Positions 1-7,737 of a stretch of 64,000 bases of DNA are shown piece after piece; within the stretch, counting starts at the first letter, position 1, and every line of letters begins with the position of its first letter. This DNA is from DASUZB01 sp036377075 (GTDB lineage Bacteria; Actinomycetota; CALGFH01). The translations under genes were made by a program, and so were the position numbers. A model generated the notes under the pieces. It searched no databases. It saw only the letters and a program-made list of their open reading frames with translations, and had not been told where the DNA came from. The stretch is taken from positions 6,192-70,191 of the forward strand of contig DASUZB010000315.1 in assembly GCA_036377075.1 (NCBI GenBank), written 5' to 3'.

Positions 1-530
1 GGCTCGGCAGCGACGGCCTGCTGGAGATCCTGGACGCGCGGGTGGTCAACCCCGCCAACGGCGCCGAGCAGCTCGACTTCGACGTGGGCGACAAGCTGGC
101 GATCGACGTCGCCGTCCGCGGCAGGGCGGAGGCGCCCGCCGCCGACGTGCGCCTGGTGGTGACCGGCCCGGCCGACTACCCGATGTTCCTGATGGAGGCC
201 CCTGGCATCGTGCCCGCCGGCGGCGAGGCCCGCACCGTGCGCTTCTTCGTGCCCGCCTTCCCCTACCTGCAGGGGCTGTTCTCGCTGTCGGTGGCGCTGA
301 TCCGCGCCGGCGCCAAGGACGTGCTCGACGCCCGCCGCTTCTCCGAGCGCATCCGCGTCTTCGGCCCCGCCACCCACGGCTTCCAGCTGGTCGACTTCGA
401 GCCCGAGCTGCTCGGGGGGTCCGGGGAGCTCGAGAGCGAGGCCGGAGCCCAGGTGGTGGCTGGCCACTCGGAGCCGAGCGGTAGCCCCCCGGAAGCGGTC
501 GTGACCGAGGCGCCCCGGCCTGGTCCATGA
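1..530 (+). CDS. Wzt-like ABC exporter subunit, C-terminal carbohydrate-binding part (5' end outside window)
   Basis: The reading frame is open from the window edge (first full codon at base 3), so only the C-terminal ~176 residues are visible. They are beta-rich and resemble the Wzt C-terminal domain of polysaccharide ABC transporters, which recognises the glycan before export; the ATPase domain should lie upstream. The tail after about base 410 is not domain-like: it is an inserted repeat (bases 417-492) read as a Gly/Ser/Glu/Pro-rich stretch. The stop overlaps the next gene's start as ATGA, so the gene is translationally coupled to three glycosyltransferases. Assignment rests on fold-like pattern and context, not on catalytic motifs. 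Confidence 0.65.
   Translation, partial: LGSDGLLEILDARVVNPANGAEQLDFDVGDKLAIDVAVRGRAEAPAADVRLVVTGPADYPMFLMEAPGIVPAGGEARTVRFFVPAFPYLQGLFSLSVALIRAGAKDVLDARRFSERIRVFGPATHGFQLVDFEPELLGGSGELESEAGAQVVAGHSEPSGSPPEAVVTEAPRPGP
417..492 (+). repeat. 76-bp palindrome-ended repeat, copy A (in frame in the Wzt-like gene)
   Basis: Begins GGGTCCGGGG and ends GGTAGCCCCCCGG. The inner ends CCGGGGAGCT and AGCCCCCCGG are inverted repeats with one mismatch. It has the same 76-bp length as the two copies in the FbiB gene, with near-identical outer 25 bases and a variable middle. It is read as GSGELESEA...PSGSPP. Confidence 0.75.
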
Positions 531-1639
531 AGGTCGCGCTCGACGCCACCCCGCTGCTCGGCGTGCGTACCGGCGTCGGGCAGTACGTGCACGGGCTGGT
601 CGAGGGCCTCACCCGGCTCGACGAGCCCGACGAGCTGGTGCTGGTGCCGTTCAGCTGGCGCGGCACCAGGGACCTGCCCGGCGTCGTCCCGGCCGGGCCG
701 CGGGTCCGCTGCGGCCGCCGCCGCGTGCCCGCCCGCGTGCTGCGCGCGGCCTGGGCGCGCGTCCCGCTGCCCCCGGTCGAGTGGCTGTCCGGGCGGGTCG
801 ACGTGTTCCACGCGACCAACTTCGTGCTGCCGCCGAGCCGCCGCGCGGCCGGCGTCCTCACCGTCCACGACCTCACCTACCTCCGCTTCCCGTCGATGGT
901 CACGGCCGCGACGGCGCGCTACACCGCGCTGGTGCCGCGCGGGCTGGAGCGGGGGGCGACGGTCTGCACGCCGACCGCGGCGGTGGCCGCCGAGGTGGTG
1001 GAGGCCTACGGGGTCGCCCCCGAGCGGGTGGTGGTCACCCCGCTCGGCGTCGGCGCCGCCTGGTCCCAGGCGCGCCCGCCGGAGCGGTCGTGGCTCGACG
1101 CCCACGCGCTGCCAGGTGACTACCTGTTGTTCGTTGGCAGCCGCGAGCCGCGCAAGGGCCTCGACACGCTGCTCGACGCCTACCGCGAGCTGCTCGCGGG
1201 CGCGCCGGAAGCGCCGCCGCTGGTGCTCGCCGGCCCGCCCGGCTGGGGCGAGGACCTCGACCTCAGCGGCCTTCCCGACGACGCCGTGCGCCTGCCCGGC
1301 TACCTGCCGGAGGGCGACCTGATGCGGCTGGTCGCCGGCGCCTCGGCACTGGTCTTCTCGTCCCGCTACGAGGGCTTCGGCCTGCCGCCGCTGCAGGCGC
1401 TCGCGTGCGGCACCCCGGTGGTCGCCTCGGACCTGCCGGCGCTGCGGGAGGTCCTCGGCGACCAGGCCGACTTCGTGCCGGTCGGCGACCCCGCCACGCT
1501 CGCCGGGGCGCTCGCCGCCGTGCTGAAGGACGACGGCGGCGAGGACGGCCGCGCCGCCAGGCGCCGCCGCGCCGCCGGCTTCACCTGGGAGGGGTGCGCC
1601 CGCGCGACCCTGGCCGCCTACCGCCGCGCCCTGGCATGA
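527..1639 (+). CDS. GT4-type glycosyltransferase (1 of 3)
   Basis: 370 residues with GT-B architecture: an N-terminal acceptor half beginning with the VALDATPLLGVRTGVGQYV pattern, and a C-terminal nucleotide-sugar half with the SRYEGFGLPPL segment near residue 279 and CGTPVVAS after it. It probably adds a sugar (mannose or rhamnose type) to a cell-surface polysaccharide in the cytoplasm. The E-x7-E donor-site motif is altered: the second Glu is Gln (EGFGLPPLQ), unlike the two following paralogues. Start ATG overlaps the previous stop (ATGA), and its own stop overlaps the next start in the same way. Donor and acceptor cannot be told from sequence. Confidence 0.85.
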   Translation: MKVALDATPLLGVRTGVGQYVHGLVEGLTRLDEPDELVLVPFSWRGTRDLPGVVPAGPRVRCGRRRVPARVLRAAWARVPLPPVEWLSGRVDVFHATNFVLPPSRRAAGVLTVHDLTYLRFPSMVTAATARYTALVPRGLERGATVCTPTAAVAAEVVEAYGVAPERVVVTPLGVGAAWSQARPPERSWLDAHALPGDYLLFVGSREPRKGLDTLLDAYRELLAGAPEAPPLVLAGPPGWGEDLDLSGLPDDAVRLPGYLPEGDLMRLVAGASALVFSSRYEGFGLPPLQALACGTPVVASDLPALREVLGDQADFVPVGDPATLAGALAAVLKDDGGEDGRAARRRRAAGFTWEGCARATLAAYRRALA

Positions 1640-2760
1640 GCCCGTCCGGCGCCTGGCCGCGTGCCGGGGTGGTCGCCGAGCAGCTCTTCGGGCCCGTGCC
1701 CGGCGGGATCGGCCGCTACGTCGGCGCCCTGGCCCGCCACCTCCCGGCGGTGGCCGGCGAGGCCGGGGGCAGCGTGCGCTGGGTCACCGGCAGGCACCCG
1801 CCCGAGCGGCTCGCCGGCGCCGGCCTGGATCCGGGGGCCACCACGGCGTTGGCGCTGCCAGGCCGGGTGGCGACCCGCGCCTGGGTGCGGCTGCGCCGGC
1901 CGCGCCTACCCGGCCGCCTGCTCGCCGCGCTCGACCTGGTCCACGCGACCAGCGCGGCGGTGCCGCCCGCGCCCGGCCGCGCCCTGGTCGCCACCGTCCA
2001 CGACCTCGGCTTCCACCACCACCCCGAGACCTACCCGCCGGCCGGCCGCCGCTTCCACGAGCGCGCCACCCGCATCGTCGTCGCCGAGGCGGCCCGCGTC
2101 CTGGTGCCGTCGGCGGCCACCGCCGCCGACCTCGCCGACCTGTACGGGCTGGAGCCGGCACGGGTGGCGGTGGTCCCGCTCGGCGTCGAGCTGCCGGCGC
2201 TCGACCCCGCGCCCGCCCGGCGCCTGCTCGACGAGCTCGGCGTCCGCGGGCCGTTCCTGCTCGCCGTCGGGACGCTGGAGCCGCGCAAGAACCTGCCGCG
2301 GCTGCTGGCCGCGTTCGCGGCCGTGTCCGGCGAGCTGCCCGACCACCAGCTGGTGGTGGCCGGCCCGGTCGGCTGGGGGCCGGCGCTGCGCCCCACCGCC
2401 CGGGTCCGCCTCGCCGGCCCGGTCGGCGACGAGGTCCTGCACGGCCTCTACGCCGCCGCCGACGGCCTCGCCTACCCCAGCCTCTACGAGGGCTTCGGCC
2501 TACCGCTGCTCGAGGCGATGGCGCACGGCACCCCGGCGCTCGCCGGCGACCGCTCCAGCCTGCCCGAGGTCGCCGGCGAGGCCGCGCTGCTGGTCGACCC
2601 GACCGACCAGGACGCCATCGCCGCCGGCCTGCTGCGCCTGGTCGGTGACCGGGAGCTGCGCGCCCGCCTCGCCGCCGCCGGGCCACGCCGGGCGGCCCAG
2701 TTCACCTGGCCGGCGACGGCCGCGGCGACCTGGGAGGCCTACCTGGAGGCGCTGAAATGA
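1636..2760 (+). CDS. GT4-type glycosyltransferase (2 of 3)
   Basis: 374 residues, GT-B fold. The N-terminus carries the VPGGIGRYV glycine loop typical of GT4 enzymes, then the linker VGTLEPRKNL, then the donor-site motif YEGFGLPLLEAMAHGTP with both glutamates of E-x7-E. ATG at 1636 overlaps the preceding stop by ATGA; longer upstream in-frame starts lie inside the previous gene and give non-protein-like sequence, so this start is preferred. Part of a coupled polysaccharide operon with the Wzt-like exporter. Sugar specificity unknown. Confidence 0.85.
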   Translation: MSPSGAWPRAGVVAEQLFGPVPGGIGRYVGALARHLPAVAGEAGGSVRWVTGRHPPERLAGAGLDPGATTALALPGRVATRAWVRLRRPRLPGRLLAALDLVHATSAAVPPAPGRALVATVHDLGFHHHPETYPPAGRRFHERATRIVVAEAARVLVPSAATAADLADLYGLEPARVAVVPLGVELPALDPAPARRLLDELGVRGPFLLAVGTLEPRKNLPRLLAAFAAVSGELPDHQLVVAGPVGWGPALRPTARVRLAGPVGDEVLHGLYAAADGLAYPSLYEGFGLPLLEAMAHGTPALAGDRSSLPEVAGEAALLVDPTDQDAIAAGLLRLVGDRELRARLAAAGPRRAAQFTWPATAAATWEAYLEALK

Positions 2761-2779
2761 TGGCCAGGCGGAGGGCTGG

Positions 2780-3922
2780 ATGAGCGCGCCGCTGCGGGTG
2801 GCGGTGGACGCCACCGCGATCCCGCCGCGGCTGACCGGCGCGGGGGTGTACGCGGCCAAGCTGCTCGGGCGCTTCGCCCGGCGCGACGACCTCGACCTGG
2901 AGGTCTTCGCCGCGCTCGGTTCGTTCGCCGCGCTCGCCGCCCCCGGGCTGCGCCTGCGCGCGGTGCGCGCCGCCGGGCTGGGCCGGCCCGCGCGCATCGG
3001 CTGGACGCAGCTCGCCGCCGGCGCGGCCGCCCGCCGCAGCGGCGTCCACCTGCTCCACGGCCTGCACTACGAGCTGCCGCTGCGCGCGGGCCTGCCGACC
3101 GTGGTCACGGTGCACGACCTCACCCTGGTGACCCACCCCGAGTGGCACGAGGCCGCCAAGGTCCGCTACTTCGGCTGGGCGCTGCGCCGCGCCGTCGCCA
3201 CCGCCGACCGGGTCCTCTGCGTCTCGGCCACCACCGCCCGCGACCTGGCCGAGCACCTCGGCGTCGCCGGCGAGCGGGTGGACGTCACCCCGCTCGGCAC
3301 CGACCTGGTCCCCGCCTCCGACGAGGAGGTCGCCCAGCTGCGCGCGCGCATCGGCCTGGACGGCCCCTACCTGGTCGGGCTCGGAACGCTCGAGCCCCGC
3401 AAGGACCTCCCCACCCTGGTGCGGGCGTTCGCCGCCATCGCCGCCGAGGTGCCCCACACCCTGGTGCTGGCCGGCCTGGCCGGCTGGGGCTCCGACGAGC
3501 TGGCGGCGGCGGTCGCCGGCAGCGGCGCCGCCGAGCGCATCCGCCTCACCGGCTACGTCCCCGAGCACGACAAGGCGGCCCTGCTCACCGGCGCCGACCT
3601 GCTCGCCTACCCAAGCCGCTACGAGGGCTTCGGCCTGCCGGTGCTCGAGGCGATGGCGTGCGGCACCCCGGTGGTGACCACCACCGGGGGGTCGCTGCCC
3701 GAGGTCGCCGGAGATGCCGCCCTGCTGGTCCCGCCGGGCGACCCGGAGCAGCTCGCCGGCGCGGTCCGCAAGCTCCTCGGCGACCAGGCCGCCTGGGCCG
3801 ACCAGGCGCGCCGGGGCCGCGCCCGCGCCGCCGCCTTCACCTGGGAGCGCTGCGCCGACCTCACCGCCGCCGCCTACCGCAAGGCGGCAGGAGGGGCGCG
3901 CCGCGGCGCCCGGGCGCCGTAG
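2780..3922 (+). CDS. GT4-type glycosyltransferase (3 of 3)
   Basis: 380 residues. N-terminus has VAVDATAIPPRLTGAGVYA, and the C-terminal half has GLGTLEPRKDL and YEGFGLPVLEAMACGTPVV with an intact E-x7-E. Separated by only 19 bases from the previous gene, with a purine-rich RBS (AGGCGGAGGG) before the ATG. Homologous to the two upstream genes, so the trio probably arose by duplication and adds successive sugars of one glycan repeat. The last ~20 residues are Arg/Gly/Ala-rich and probably unstructured. Confidence 0.85.
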   Translation: MSAPLRVAVDATAIPPRLTGAGVYAAKLLGRFARRDDLDLEVFAALGSFAALAAPGLRLRAVRAAGLGRPARIGWTQLAAGAAARRSGVHLLHGLHYELPLRAGLPTVVTVHDLTLVTHPEWHEAAKVRYFGWALRRAVATADRVLCVSATTARDLAEHLGVAGERVDVTPLGTDLVPASDEEVAQLRARIGLDGPYLVGLGTLEPRKDLPTLVRAFAAIAAEVPHTLVLAGLAGWGSDELAAAVAGSGAAERIRLTGYVPEHDKAALLTGADLLAYPSRYEGFGLPVLEAMACGTPVVTTTGGSLPEVAGDAALLVPPGDPEQLAGAVRKLLGDQAAWADQARRGRARAAAFTWERCADLTAAAYRKAAGGARRGARAP

Positions 3923-3996
3923 ACTGCGCCGTACGCTTCGCGAAGGGCGGGAACCGGGCCGGTCGGGCCCCGCGACCCACGTACGGCCAAGGAGAA

Positions 3997-5124
3997 ATGA
4001 TCCCAGTGCAAGCCGTCATCCTCGCCGGGGGCTTCGGCACCCGCCTGCGCCCGCTCACCTCGACCCGGCCGAAACCGCTGATCCCCTTCGCCAACGAGCC
4101 GTTCCTGCTGCACAACCTGCGCCAGCTCGCCGCCGCCGGGTTCACCGAGGTGGTCCTGTCCACCATGTACCTGCCGGAGGCGTTCGACGAGCTGCTGCCC
4201 GCGGCCCGCAAGGCCGGGGTGGAGGTGACGCTGTCGTCCGAGGACACCCCGATGGGCACCTCGGGCGCGGTCAAGCGCCTGTCGCACCTGCTCGGCTCGA
4301 CCTTCCTGGTGCTGAACGGCGACATCCTGGTCGACCTGGACTTCCAGCGGCTGGTGGAGCAGCACGCCGAGCGCAAGGCGTCCGCCACGCTCGCGCTGGT
4401 GCGGGTGCCCGACCCGAGCGCCTTCGGCCTGGTCCCGGTCGACGGCGACGGCCGCGTGGCGGCGTTCCTCGAGAAGCCGGGCGCGGACGAGGACCGCTGG
4501 GTCACCGACCTGATCAACGCGGGCGTGTACGTGCTGGAGCCGTCGGTGCTCGACCACGTGCCTCCCGGCCGCCCGTCCTCCTTCGAGCGCGACCTGTTCC
4601 CCAGGCTGCTCGCCTCGGGCGCGCCGGTGTACGGCTACGAGCTGCACGGCTACTGGCGCGACCTCGGCACCCCGATCGCCTACCTGCAGGCCCAGGCCGA
4701 CCTGCTGGAGGGGCGACTGCACCTGCCCATCAACGCCACCGAGCGGCGCCGCAACCAGTACGTCGCCGACAACGCCGAGATCGCCGATGGCGCGGTGCTG
4801 CGTGGCCCGGTGATGGTCGGCGCCGGCGTCCGCATCGAGGACGAGGCGCGCGTGTTCGGCCCCTCGGTGCTCGGCCCCGGCTCGGTGGTCAGCGGCGGCG
4901 CCCGGCTGGAGCGCTCGGTGCTGCTGGAGAACGCCCGCCTGGAGCCGGGCGCCAAGGTCTCCGACTCGATCGTCGGCAGCGAGGTGGTGGTCGGGTCCGG
5001 CGCGGTGGTCGGCGACGGCACCATCCTCGGCGACCGGGTGGTGATCGAGGACGGCAACGTGCTGGCCGGCGGCCTGCGGGTCGCCCCCGGCGTCCACCTC
5101 GGCCCCGGCGCGATCCGCGTCTAG
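3997..5124 (+). CDS. Nucleotidyltransferase of the GDP-mannose pyrophosphorylase type (NDP-sugar synthase)
   Basis: 375 residues. Makes an NDP-sugar from sugar-1-phosphate and NTP, most likely GDP-mannose given the mannose-pathway genes nearby. Motifs: GGFGTRLRPLT near residue 10 (nucleotide loop), LNGDILVDLDF (metal Asp), a FLEKPG segment, YWRDLGTP, then a C-terminal hexapeptide left-handed beta-helix from about residue 255. RBS AAGGAG before ATG 3997; GTG 4006 is an alternative. A TAGACT box (3920-3925) and a CTTCGCGAAG palindrome (3936-3945) lie in the leader, so it may have its own promoter. In M. tuberculosis the equivalent gene (Rv3264c) also sits beside the F420/WhiB block. Confidence 0.85.
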   Translation: MIPVQAVILAGGFGTRLRPLTSTRPKPLIPFANEPFLLHNLRQLAAAGFTEVVLSTMYLPEAFDELLPAARKAGVEVTLSSEDTPMGTSGAVKRLSHLLGSTFLVLNGDILVDLDFQRLVEQHAERKASATLALVRVPDPSAFGLVPVDGDGRVAAFLEKPGADEDRWVTDLINAGVYVLEPSVLDHVPPGRPSSFERDLFPRLLASGAPVYGYELHGYWRDLGTPIAYLQAQADLLEGRLHLPINATERRRNQYVADNAEIADGAVLRGPVMVGAGVRIEDEARVFGPSVLGPGSVVSGGARLERSVLLENARLEPGAKVSDSIVGSEVVVGSGAVVGDGTILGDRVVIEDGNVLAGGLRVAPGVHLGPGAIRV

Positions 5125-5142
5125 ACCTCCAGCGGCGGCCGG

Positions 5143-5925
5143 TCAGGCGGCCCCAGGCTCTGGCGCCACCGACCTGTTGCCGCCGGGGACCATGAAGTCG
5201 TTGACGAACGCGGAGACCACGTCGAGGTTGGCCGCCTTGCAGGTCTGCAGGTTCTGCCAGGCGGTCATGGCGACGCCGTCGGACGGCAGGCCGTCCCAGG
5301 GCGAGAGCACGAACTTCTGGCCCTTGAGGCCGTCGCCGATCCTCGTCAGCAGGTCGACCTGGTTCTTGGGCAGGTTCTTGTACTGCACCACCACGTAGCC
5401 GTGCTCGAGGTTGTGCACCAGCGCCCGCTCGTCCTGCTGGTCCCGGTAGACGCCGGGGGGCAGCGGGGTGCCGAGGTGGTCCCCTGAGGTTGGCGGCTGC
5501 GAGTTCCAGTTCTTGGGCTGCTGGTCGGGGCCGATGTGGTTGCGGCCCGCCTGCTTGAAGTGCTGCACCTGGCCGCAGCTGGCCGTGCGGGTCGCGTCGG
5601 CCAGGGCCGTGGCGCTGGGGTGGGTCAGCTTGGTGGAGCGGTCCCTGCCCTGCAACGCGATCAGGCCCACCAGCACGAGCACCACCACGACCACGCCGGC
5701 CGTCCAGGCCATGGCGCGGTTGCGGCGGCGGCGCTCGGCCTCCCGGCGGGCGGCCGCGCCCTTGGCCAGCTTGCCCTTGGCGGCCGCCCCTGGCCTGCCC
5801 TTGCCGGGCTGGGCCTTCTGCTGCTTCCTCGACTGGCCCCCCTGCTGCTTCTGGGATGGGCCGCCGGACCCCTTCGACTCCGGCTTGGTGCTCGTCGCCT
5901 TGCCAGGCTTCTGCTGATCGGCCAT
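5143..5925 (-). CDS. DUF3105 membrane-anchored protein
   Basis: 260 residues. Residues 1-70 are Lys/Gln/Gly/Arg-rich and disordered; one membrane helix spans about 71-91; the rest is predicted outside the membrane and carries DUF3105 hallmarks: PPTSGDHLG, the ALVHNLEHGYVVVQY segment and two cysteines. Function of DUF3105 is unknown. It converges on the pyrophosphorylase gene with an 18-bp gap. Start ATG 5925 is preceded by GGAG; a TAGAAT box on the minus strand at 5991-5986 could be its -10. Confidence 0.85.
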   Translation of the reverse strand: MADQQKPGKATSTKPESKGSGGPSQKQQGGQSRKQQKAQPGKGRPGAAAKGKLAKGAAARREAERRRRNRAMAWTAGVVVVVLVLVGLIALQGRDRSTKLTHPSATALADATRTASCGQVQHFKQAGRNHIGPDQQPKNWNSQPPTSGDHLGTPLPPGVYRDQQDERALVHNLEHGYVVVQYKNLPKNQVDLLTRIGDGLKGQKFVLSPWDGLPSDGVAMTAWQNLQTCKAANLDVVSAFVNDFMVPGGNRSVAPEPGAA

Positions 5926-6015
5926 GAACGACTGTCTCCGGAAGGTGGGCGGCCGGCGGACGCCGGTGACGGGTTGCCAGGGTGAATTCTATGCGCTCGG
6001 CGGGCGGTCGCTCCG

Positions 6016-6282
6016 GTGCCCGTCCTCGGGGTCGGGGTGACCATCGGCACCGGCATCTTCGTGCTCACCGGCGTCGCCGCCGCGACCAAGGCCGGTCCGG
6101 CGATCGCGCTGTCGTTCGTGGTCGCCGCCGTCGCCTGCGGCCTCGCCGCGCTCTGCTACGCCGAGCTGGCCAGCACCGTGCCGGTGGCTGGCAGCGCCTA
6201 CACCTTCTACGGCCATCGCCACAGCCGGCTGGTCGCCGAGCGGGCGCCGGAGTCGGTCGCCCCCGGCCGCCGGGCGCGCTGA
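6016..6282 (+). pseudogene. Remnant of an APC-family amino-acid permease (first two membrane helices only)
   Basis: From 6016 one frame reads a convincing start of a CAT-type amino-acid permease: GVTIGTGIFVLTGVAAA, then a second helix ending in YAELASTVPVAGSAYTF. After about base 6213 the similarity stops and ~22 unrelated residues lead to a stop at 6282. Full-length relatives have about 450-500 residues and 12 helices, so more than 85% is gone. No N-terminal cytosolic segment or RBS is present. A deletion relic lying between two minus-strand genes; expression would be pointless. Confidence 0.7.
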
Positions 6283-6285
6283 CCC

Positions 6286-7737
6286 CTACCGGTCCACCAC
6301 GGCCGGGGGCTGCCCGGCCCGCGGCGGGGGAGTGGCGGCCGGGTCGGGGTGCCCGGCGGCGAGGGCGCCGAGGGGGAGCCAGCCGGCGGGCAGGTCGAGC
6401 GAGCCGGCGGCGGCTCGGCGCCGGGAGGGCGCGGTCGGAACCCAGGCGGCCGCCAGGCCCTGGGCACGCAGCGCCAGCGCCAGCGCATGGGCGAACGCGC
6501 CCGCGTCGAGCCAGCGCGGCCCGCCGGTGGCGTCCTTGTCCACCGGGGGGCTACCGCTCGGCTCCAGGCGGCCGCCCGGCACGTCGGTTGCGGCCTCGCT
6601 CTCGAGCCCCCCGGACCCTTTGTCCACCGGGGGGCTACCGCTCGGCTGCGGGTAGCCGCCCGCCACGTCGGTTGCGGCCTCGCTCTCGAGCCCCCCGGAC
6701 CCCCTGCCTTCCAGGCACGGCACCAGCAGCACGGGCGCCAGCGCCAGGAGGGCGTCGCGGCCGTCGCCGGGCCGGTCGGCGGCCAGCCAGCGCTCGCGGG
6801 CGGCGGCGGAGCCGACCCGGACGAGCGCGGGCGGCGCTCCGGGCGTCGCCTTCGCGGCGGCCTCGACGGCACGCTCGACCAGGGCCGGGTCGACCGGATC
6901 GGGGAGCAGGGCCACGGGCGCGGCGGCCTCGAGGAAGGCGAGCAGCTCCTCCGGGGCGCCGGCGCCGCGGAACAGGTCGTCGGCCGCCGGACGCACCAGG
7001 TCGCTCGCCCGGCCGTCCCCTGGCGGGCGCGCCACCCCCCGCAGCAGCGCCGCCGGGACCCTGGCGAGCTTGCCCTTGACCAGGTCGGCGGCTGCCGCGA
7101 CCTCGTCGGGCACGGCCATCTCGGTGACCTCGAGGACGCGGCCGTCGCCGTCCTCGAGGCCGCGGTAGTCGGCCAGCGCGCCCATGCCGGCCAGGCCGAC
7201 GGCCACGTCGGTCTGGCCGAGGCGCCAGGGCCGGCCGAGGGTGTCGGTGACCACCACCGCCACGTCCGCGCCGGTCGCCTCGGCCAGCGCCGCGCGGATC
7301 CGCGCGGCCGAGGCGTCGGGGTCGGCGGGCAGCGGCACCAGCGCGTCGCCGCCGGCGTTGGACGCGTCGATCAGGGCGTTCGCGCCGACCAGGCCGTGCC
7401 TGGTCTCCGCGATCACCAGCGGGCCGCGGCGCGCCACCACCCGGACGGTCTCGGCCGCGACCGTCTCGCGCCGCACCCGCTCGCGCCCGGCCGGGTCGGG
7501 CGGCAGTGGGACCAGGCGGCCCTCCGCCTTCGCGACCACCTTGGAGGTGACCGCGACGACGTCGCCGTCGCGCAGCCGCTCGCCGGCGGCCGCGACCCCG
7601 TCGAGCAGCAGCCGGGCCAGGTCGTCGCCGGGGCGCACCTCGGGCAACCCGGGCAGCGGCACCACGCTGACCACCCCGGCGCGCTGGTCGCCCGGCCGCG
7701 GGCCGTCAGGCGGTGGGCCGGTCAGCGATCCGCTCAC
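6286..7737 (-). CDS. fbiB: FbiB-type F420-0:gamma-glutamyl ligase fused to a nitroreductase-like domain
   Basis: 483 residues. Residues ~20-250 form the CofE ligase that adds glutamates to coenzyme F420-0 (DVVAVTSKVVAKAEG, ETRHGLVGANALIDASN, VVVTDTLGRPWRLGQTD). From ~285 a divergent FMN nitroreductase domain follows, as in mycobacterial FbiB, where it reduces dehydro-F420: APVLLVPCLEG, AFAHALALALRAQGLAAAWV and LPAGWLPLGALAAGHP are the recognisable blocks. Between the first two lies a 56-residue tandem insertion encoded by repeats at 6543-6702. GTG start overlaps the fbiA stop as GTGA, so the two are translationally coupled. Whether the interrupted nitroreductase half still binds FMN is unknown. 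Confidence 0.9.
   Translation of the reverse strand: MSGSLTGPPPDGPRPGDQRAGVVSVVPLPGLPEVRPGDDLARLLLDGVAAAGERLRDGDVVAVTSKVVAKAEGRLVPLPPDPAGRERVRRETVAAETVRVVARRGPLVIAETRHGLVGANALIDASNAGGDALVPLPADPDASAARIRAALAEATGADVAVVVTDTLGRPWRLGQTDVAVGLAGMGALADYRGLEDGDGRVLEVTEMAVPDEVAAAADLVKGKLARVPAALLRGVARPPGDGRASDLVRPAADDLFRGAGAPEELLAFLEAAAPVALLPDPVDPALVERAVEAAAKATPGAPPALVRVGSAAARERWLAADRPGDGRDALLALAPVLLVPCLEGRGSGGLESEAATDVAGGYPQPSGSPPVDKGSGGLESEAATDVPGGRLEPSGSPPVDKDATGGPRWLDAGAFAHALALALRAQGLAAAWVPTAPSRRRAAAGSLDLPAGWLPLGALAAGHPDPAATPPPRAGQPPAVVDR
6543..6618 (-). repeat. 76-bp palindrome-ended repeat, copy B (in frame in fbiB)
   Basis: Read on the minus strand it starts GGGTCCGGGGGGCTCG and ends AGCGGTAGCCCCCCGG. 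The inner 10-base ends CCGGGGGGCT and AGCCCCCCGG are perfect inverted repeats. Same length and ends as copy A. Together with an 8-bp spacer it forms one 84-bp (28-codon) unit. Confidence 0.8.
6627..6702 (-). repeat. 76-bp palindrome-ended repeat, copy C (in frame in fbiB)
   Basis: Tandem neighbour of copy B at an exact 84-bp period, so both copies keep the same frame (28 residues each). It differs from copy B only in the middle (encoded GGYPQ versus GGRLE) and keeps perfect 10-bp inverted ends. Confidence 0.8.

Noticed and set aside
6619..6626. Target-site duplication flanking the repeat copies
   Set aside because: The 8-bp spacer between copies B and C is not found on the outer flanks, and copy A has no matching direct repeat, so no clear duplication is supported.
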